Assembly (NCBI GenBank): GCA_039720395.1
Contig: CM077833.1
Span: 3,494,797 to 3,558,796 of the forward strand
Length of the DNA: 64,000 nt
Reading direction: 5' to 3'
DNA from: Liquidambar formosana
Lineage: Eukaryota > Streptophyta > Magnoliopsida > Saxifragales > Altingiaceae
Part shown: positions 58,150 to 64,000 of the stretch, piece by piece
Numbering within the stretch: the stretch's first letter is position 1
Layout: each line of letters opens with the position of its first letter
Notes under the pieces: model-generated
The model's database searches: none
What the model saw: only the letters and a program-made list of their open reading frames with translations
Told to the model about the DNA's origin: nothing
Program-made: the position numbers and the translations under genes

Positions 58150-60294
58150 GAAAACCTGAGACTGAAGTAAGGAAGTGTACTCAAGTCATGAGTATACTTA
58201 AACCACTGGGGGTTGGTGATTGTCAAGAGAAGCATATTCAAGCCACTACGAATGAACATACTTTTGAAACGGAGAAATATATTCTAGTCACGAATATATT
58301 TAACCAAGTGATGAGAATGAGATCTGAAAAGTACGTTCAAGTGACGAACGTACCTTGGAAATGGAGAAGTATATTCAGGTCACGAATATATTTAACCAAG
58401 TGAGTGACAAAAAATCTGAGAAGTATACTCAAGTGATGAGTATACCATTGAAATGGAGAAATATATTCAGGTCGCGAATATATTTAACCAAGTAATCTGA
58501 GAATGAAATCTGAGAAGTATACTCAAGTGGTGAGCATACCATTGAAATGGAGAAATATATCCAAGCGATGGATATATTTAACCAAGTAATCTGAGAATGA
58601 AATCTGAGAAGTATACTCAAGTGGAAGTATACTCAAGTGGTGAGCATACCATTGAAATGGAGAAATATATCCAAGCGATGGATATATTTAACCAAGTAAT
58701 CTGAGAATGAAATCTGAGAAGTATACTCAAGTGGTGAGCATACCATTGAAATGGAGAAATATATCCAAGCGATGGATATATTTAACCAAGTAGGATAAAG
58801 AATAATCTGAGAAGTATACTCAAGTGATGAGTGTACTTTTGAAATGGAGAGATATATTCAGGTCACGAATATATTCAACTAAGTGAGTGACAACATATCT
58901 GAGAAGTATACTCAAGTGATGAGTATACCATTGAAATGGAGAAATATATTCAGGTCGCAATATATTTAACCAAGTAATCTGAGAATGAAATCTGAGAAGT
59001 ATACTCAAGTGGTGAGCATACCATTGAAATGGAGAAATATATCCAAGCGATGGATATATTTAACCAAGTAATCTGAGAATGAAATCTGAGAAGTATACTC
59101 AAGTGGTGAGCATACCATTGAAATGGAGAAATATATCCAAGCGATGGATATATTTAACCAAGTAGGATAAGAATAATCTGAGAAGTATACTCAAGTGATG
59201 AGTGTACTTTTGAAATGGAGAGATATATTCAGGTCACGAATATATTCAACTAAGTGAGTGACAACATATCTGAGAAGTATACTCAAGCGATGAGTATACC
59301 ATTGAAATGGAGAAATATATTCAGGTCGCGAATATATTTAACCAAGTAATCTGAGAATGAAATCTGAGAAGTATACTCAAGTGGTGAGCATACCATTGAA
59401 ATGGAGAAATATATCCAAACGACGGATATATTTAACCAAGTAAGATAAGAATAATCTGAGAAGTGTACTCAAGTGATGAGTACACCATTGAAATGGAGAA
59501 ATATATTCTAGTCACGAATATACTTAACCAAGTAAGTGACAAGTATGTTTGAGTGATAAACATACCATTGAAATAGAGAAATATATCCAAGCGATGGATA
59601 TACTTAAGCAAGTAAGATAGAGAATAATCTAAGAAGTGTACTCAAGTGATGAGTACACCATTGAAATGGAGAAATATATTCTAGTCATGAATATATTTAA
59701 CCAAGTAAGTGACAAATAATCTGAGAGGTATGTTCAAGTGATGAACATACCATTGAAATGGAGAAATATACCCAAGCGATGGATATACTTAATCCAAGTA
59801 AGTGGCAAAATATCTGAGAAGTATACTCAAGTGATGAGTATACCATTGAAATGGAAAAATATACCCAAGTGATGGATATACTTAACCAAGTAGGTGACAA
59901 ATGATCTGAGAAGTATGTTCAAGTGATGAACATACCATTGAAATGGAGAAATATACCCAAGTAATGGATATACTTAACCAAGTAAGTGACGAAATATCTG
60001 AGAAGTATACTCGAGTGATGAGTATACCATTGAAATGGAGAAATATATTCAAGTGATGAATATATTTAACCAAGTAAGTGATAATGAGGATCTGAAACTA
60101 GGAAGCATATTCAATGGGTGAACATGCTTTTGAAATGGAAGAATATATTCAAGTGATGAATATATTCAACCAAGTATGATAGAGAATGAGAATTTGAAGC
60201 TGAGAAGCATATTCAAAGAGTGAATACACTTTTGAAATGGAAGAATATATTCAAGTGATGAGTATATTCAACCAAGTGGGATGGAAAATCAAGA
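58150..60294. repeat. Tandem hairpin array of element B
   Basis: Homologous to the array of C but with different higher-order order; units of about 80-95 bp. Hairpins include GTACGTTC/GAACGTAC (58331-58353, loop AAGTGAC), GTATACTC/GAGTATAC (58423-58445, loop AAGTGAT) and AAATATATTC/GAATATATTT (58459-58485, loop AGGTCGC). A short duplicated piece at 58612-58640 suggests recent slippage. Not coding. Confidence 0.9.
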
Positions 60295-60561
60295 TTTGAA
60301 ATGAGGATATATGATCAATTTATCAAGATAGAACAAGCATGGTGCAAGATGAAAGTGACTTAACACATTGTCACTTGAGTTGGCATGACACAGGGGAAAT
60401 ATATTCAACCCTTTTGAACATAAAATCAATTCAAGGAATTGATTTCAAGATGGAATTTGATTGATTTTAAGCTCAAAAAGTGTTGAATATCTCATTTGGA
60501 AGGAGGTTTGATCACGCAGTCAAGGCGAGACAAAGCGAGAAGCAAAACCAAAACAAAGTGG
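60295..60561. other. Spacer after the array, element B
   Basis: Homologous to 26801-27045 in C. No feature recognised. Confidence 0.5.
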
Positions 60562-60619
60562 CTTGGGTGACCACCAGGCCTCGGGAGGCTAGCCGCCCAG
60601 GCCTGGGTGGTTACCCGAG
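60562..60619 (+). promoter_or_regulatory. Hybrid GC-rich palindrome, element B
   Basis: 58 bp instead of 80. The left part (CTTGGGTGACCACC, GGAGGCTAGCCGCCCAGG) matches the PMD palindrome of C. The right part (CCTGGGTGGT, then CCCGAAGCGGAAATCCC) matches the DUF7745 palindrome. It marks a deletion joining the two and now drives the DUF7745-like gene, with TATA at 60707. Confidence 0.85.
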
Positions 60620-60762
60620 CCCGAAGCGGAAATCCCACTTTGAATAGGAAACTTCCTATTCTGATGGGTTTTTTCCTATTTGAACTTGGATTTGTGACCT
60701 TTTCCCTATAAAAACACATCCAAGAGGTTCCTAAACCTACTTGTATTCATTCATTAGAAATT

Positions 60763-62049
60763 ATGGAGGCTCTAGACAAATTTTTAGGAGGGTTTTTGAG
60801 AGTTATGAGTGCTGAAGCAAAATCTGAGTTCAAGTGCTTTGGCTTGGATCCATTGCTCTCCTTGAGGCATGTGAGGCTTGAAACGAACCTCTTGACTGCT
60901 GCTACATATTTTTGGGATCCTCAAGTTCATGTGTTCCGCTTCAACTATGAAGAACTGTGCCCAACCATGGAGGAATTCTGTGCATTGTATGGAGTTTCAA
61001 CGGTAGGTCCTTTCATTCTCCCTACTCCTCGCCCAAGCTTTCTTACTTCTTTCTCCAATCTACTTGGGATTCACTCACAATATGCCTCTACGTTTGTAAA
61101 GGACCATATGGTAGACTTGATGAAATTGGCAACCTCTTTTTTAGCTTGTGATAGTAAAGGTATTCTGAATTTTACCTTTCCTATTAAGCATGCTCTTGCC
61201 TTTTGCCTCATTGGTCGTTTTCTTATTTCCACTGGTACTCCACATGTTCCCATTCAAATCTGTGACTTGATTCCTCTCCTTGCCAAGGGCCATAACTTGA
61301 TTCCCATGGTGCTAGCTGAAACCCTGAATGGTTTGGATAAAACTCATGAGGACCCAAAGGTTCCTTTAGGAGGTAGCCCCATTCTACTGCAGATGTGGTT
61401 GCTTGAAAGACTGAATTTCTTGTCACCAGTTGCCATTACACCATACAAGCCCCAGCATTACTGCCTTCGCCGCATTGAACTACCTGGGCAATTTTCATTG
61501 AGAGATTGGCTAGGTTACTTCCAAACCCTTTCTTGAAGGAGTGTCAAGTGGTTTGTATTCATATGGGGCTGCAGTGACCAGGTGCTTCTGCGGACTTCTG
61601 GATGCGCCATGGTGAGACTCATAGGACTGAGGTCTACTTCCTTCTATTGGCCTTCAAGGGTTCTTCGTCAGATGGGCGCCATGCAAACCATACCCACTTC
61701 CTTGAAAGGTGACTATCCTGTGGTGCCCGCGGGTCTTTCTGTAGTGACTTGGGCGAAGGACCGATGGCCTAGCAAGTTGATACTAACCCAAGTTACGAAT
61801 ACTGATGGTCCATATATGATGAGCCCCGAGTATAAGGAATGGTTGAAAAGCAATTTAGGTGAGAGAGAGACTACTCGAAGAGAAAGGATTTTTGGACTTA
61901 TCAAGAACAACGAACTTGGATCTTGCAGAGAAGATATTATGGAAGCAGTGACAACAGCTTATGAACATGACTTGAGGAAGAAAAGAAGACATGAAAGAGA
62001 GAAGAAGAAAGCTGAGGAGCGAGCTGCAAAGAAGCCCAAGAAAAACTGA
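60763..62049 (+). pseudogene. DUF7745-like gene of element B, one nonsense codon
   Basis: Start ATG at 60763 ('MEALDKFLGGFLRVMSAEAK'), single frame to TGA at 62047-62049, 428 codons long. A TGA at 61534-61536 replaces the Trp of 'LSWRN' seen in A and C. Motifs in order: 'YFWDPQVHVFRFNYEELCP' near residue 50, 'TMEEFCALYGVS', 'AETLNGLDK', 'GGSPILLQMWLLERLNF', 'LRDWLGYFQTLS', 'LRSTSFYWPSRVLRQMG' and 'NTDGPYMMSPEYKEWL', ending in a Lys-rich tail. This copy shows the full length of the family in these elements without a frameshift. Function unknown. It converges on pol, 328 bp away. Confidence 0.8.
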
Positions 62050-62377
62050 AGACTCAATAGAATAGGATATTTATGGCATATTTATAGTTCTTTTACTTAA
62101 TACCAATGAATTGCTATGTCAATCAATTTTAGTTTTGAATAAATTGCCAATAATAAATCAAACTTGGGATTTTCTTGTTTGATTTAGACCGCACCCAAGG
62201 TAACTTTATGGGTTGCCTACGTATCTCCATGGTTTTTTTTTTCTTCTTTTTTTTTTGTTTTTTTTTTTTGTTTTTTTTTTTTTTTTTTTGTTTTTGAATG
62301 GAGAATCAGGTCTTACGTAGTTCTTATGCCTTAACTTTTGCCTAGGCCGCCCTTACGGGTTTTCAACCTAGCAGGCT
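62050..62377. repeat. Tail-to-tail spacer with poly-T tract and conserved block, element B
   Basis: Contains 'GGTTGCCTACGTATCTCC', a T-rich tract (62232-62296) and the conserved post-pol block (62326-62378, minus). Same layout as C. Confidence 0.7.
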
Positions 62378-64000
62378 TCAAACATGATATTTCTTCAATT
62401 GATCCAAATTAGTTGGACGAGCGAACTCAATTCCATCTAAATCCATGAGGCGAACAGCCCCTGCTGGCAATATCTCTTTGATAATGTATGGCCCACCCCA
62501 ACTTGGCTTGAATTTTCCCCGCGGATCGAACACTGGAGCTCTGATTTCTTTCAGCACTACATCCCCTTTCTTTAGACCTCGATCTTTGACATGCTTGTTG
62601 AATGCTCTGGCAACTCTCCGTTGATACCCCTGAACATGATACAGTGCCCTTAAACGCCTTTCATCCAGCAAAGCTAACTCATCATAGTGGCTCTTAACCT
62701 AGTCCACTTCTGTTATCTGGCTCTCCACGGCAACTCTTAGTGAAGGAACTTCCAATTCAACTGGCAACACGGCCTCCATTCCATAAACTAGAGAATAAGG
62801 GGTAGCCCCTGTTGACGACCTTATTGATGTTTTGTAACCCCATAGAGCCAATGGCAACTTCTCATGCCAGTCTGTGTGTGAGTCCGCAGTCTTCTGTAGT
62901 ATCTTCTTGATGTTCTTGTTAGCTGCTTCCACCGCTCCATTAGTCTGAGGACGGTATGGTGACGACAGATGGTGGGCTATGCCATACTTTTGCAAGAGCT
63001 CATGGGTTTCTTTCTGAAAGTGCTGGCCATTGTCTGAGATAACTTCATGCGGTACCCCATATCGATAGATGATGCTGTGCTGTATGAACTGTGCTACCTT
63101 CTTGGAATTCAAGGTCTTGAAGGACGCTGCTTCCACCCACTTAGTGAAGTAGTCGATGGCGACCAGGATGTATTCATGCCCATTTGATGCCTTTGGCTTG
63201 ATCTGTCCGATGATATCTATCCCCCATACTGCGAATGGCCAAGGTGACGACATACTTGTTAAAGGCATAGAAGGCAAATGTTGTCCACTGGTGAACAGTT
63301 GGCATTTGTGGCACTTCTTGACATGTGCGTGGCAGTCTCTTTCCATGGTGGACCAATAATAGCCTAGCCTCATGATTTTCTTAGCCAACATATAGCCGTT
63401 CATGTGCGGAGCCCCTGTCCCTTCATGGATTTCTTTAATCAGATGCTCGGCTTCCTCCTCAGTGACACACAGCAGGTGGATCCCGTCGTATGATCTCCGA
63501 TATAGCTTTCCTCCACAAAGTACATAGTGACTCGCCAACCGCCTTAGGGTTTTTCTATCGATACGAGATGCTCCTTCTGGGTATTCCCTTTCTTCAATGA
63601 ACTTCTTTATGTCATGGAACCACGGACGGCCATCATTTACCTCTCCTCCTCGGATTGCACAACAGTACACAGGCTTGTCTCGGCATTCTATCACCAACGG
63701 CTTCACATTTCCCCCTTCAGGTATCTCCACCATGGATGCTAGGGTCGCCAAGGCATCGGCGAACTGGTTCTTGTTCCTTGAAAGGTAGTTAAATTCTATC
63801 TCTGAGAACTCCTTGGTTAGAGCTTCCAGGTAGGCATGGTAGGGTAGCAGCTTCTCATCTCGAGTTTTCCATTCCCCTTTTATCTGACAAATGATTAGCG
63901 CCGAGTCCCCGAACACTTCTAATTCTTTGATCCCCAATTCAAGTGCCGCTTCCAGTGCTAGGATACAGGCCTCATACTCAGCAATGTTGTTGGTAGCTTC
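62378..64000 (-). pseudogene. pol: pol of element B (RNase H-integrase part), one stop
   Basis: Minus strand. The frame enters from beyond the window with 'ATNNIAEYEACILALEAALE' minus its edges, that is, inside the second RNase H. It continues through 'FGDSALIICQIKGEW', the HHCC finger ('CHAHVKKCHKC'), 'VWGIDIIGQIK', 'SDNGQHFQKE', 'NGAVEAANKN' and 'WGGPYIIKEILPAG' to TGA 62380-62378. A TAG at 62701-62699 replaces the Trp of 'EVDWVKSRY' seen in C. Integrase catalytic Asp, Asp and Glu are present upstream of this stop, so only the C-terminal domain would be lost. Very close to the pol of C. Confidence 0.9.

Larger units (their letters stand above)
55224..64000 (-). mobile_element. Element B: Tat/Ogre-type element (3' LTR to RNase H), minus strand
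   Basis: 3' LTR, polypurine site, hairpin array, a hybrid palindrome, DUF7745-like gene (plus strand) and pol (minus strand), running off the window in RNase H. The PMD gene is missing. Inserted in the 3' LTR of A. Internal sequence is close to C, but the LTR is of the E type, so it belongs to a sister subfamily with a different promoter. Confidence 0.9.

Overview
The window is repeat-rich plant nuclear DNA, most likely from an angiosperm and probably a eudicot. I find no host gene in it. Nearly all of it is nested retrotransposon sequence. The plant assignment rests on Ty3/gypsy elements of Tat/Ogre type primed by tRNA-Arg, a Ty1/copia element primed by initiator tRNA-Met, a LINE with a plant-type RNase H tail, a CACTA transposon end and a plant mobile domain (PMD) gene.

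Layout. Bases 1-4047 hold a decayed LINE split by a 2.65 kb solo LTR (447-3099) with a perfect 5-bp target duplication. A foldback MITE-like element lies at 4935-5090. Element D (5519-11443, +) is a Tat-type element with LTR, tRNA-Arg primer site, a gag broken by two stops, no pol, and a 67-bp tandem array. A copia element entered that array at 11444 and is itself cut off in integrase at 17442. A CACTA terminus with 117-bp subterminal repeats ends at 18921.

From 19119 to the end there are three large Tat elements, nested like dolls. Element C (-) starts at 19119 and carries a solo LTR (E, 20588-23401) inside its 3' LTR. Element A (+) is inserted in the RT of C at 35187. Element B (-) is inserted in the 3' LTR of A at 55224 and runs off the window. 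Their architecture is 5' LTR, gag, protease, RT-RNaseH-integrase, then two genes on the opposite strand, then a tandem-repeat region, then the 3' LTR. The antisense genes are a DUF7745-like gene and a seven-exon PMD gene.

How the parts fit. The sense LTR promoter and both antisense promoters carry the same ~80-bp GC-rich palindrome in elements A and C. The DUF7745 gene and pol converge tail to tail about 330-360 bases apart. The 3' repeat regions of A, B, C and D are tandem arrays of short hairpins, with compensatory stem changes in B, C and D, although the arrays of A, of D and of B/C are unrelated in sequence. Exon lengths of the PMD gene are the same in A and C (one exon differs by 69 bp) while intron lengths differ, which suggests past selection on the protein. 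Most coding units carry one or two visible lesions, so none of these copies looks autonomous, although the LTRs of A differ at only about ten sites by eye.
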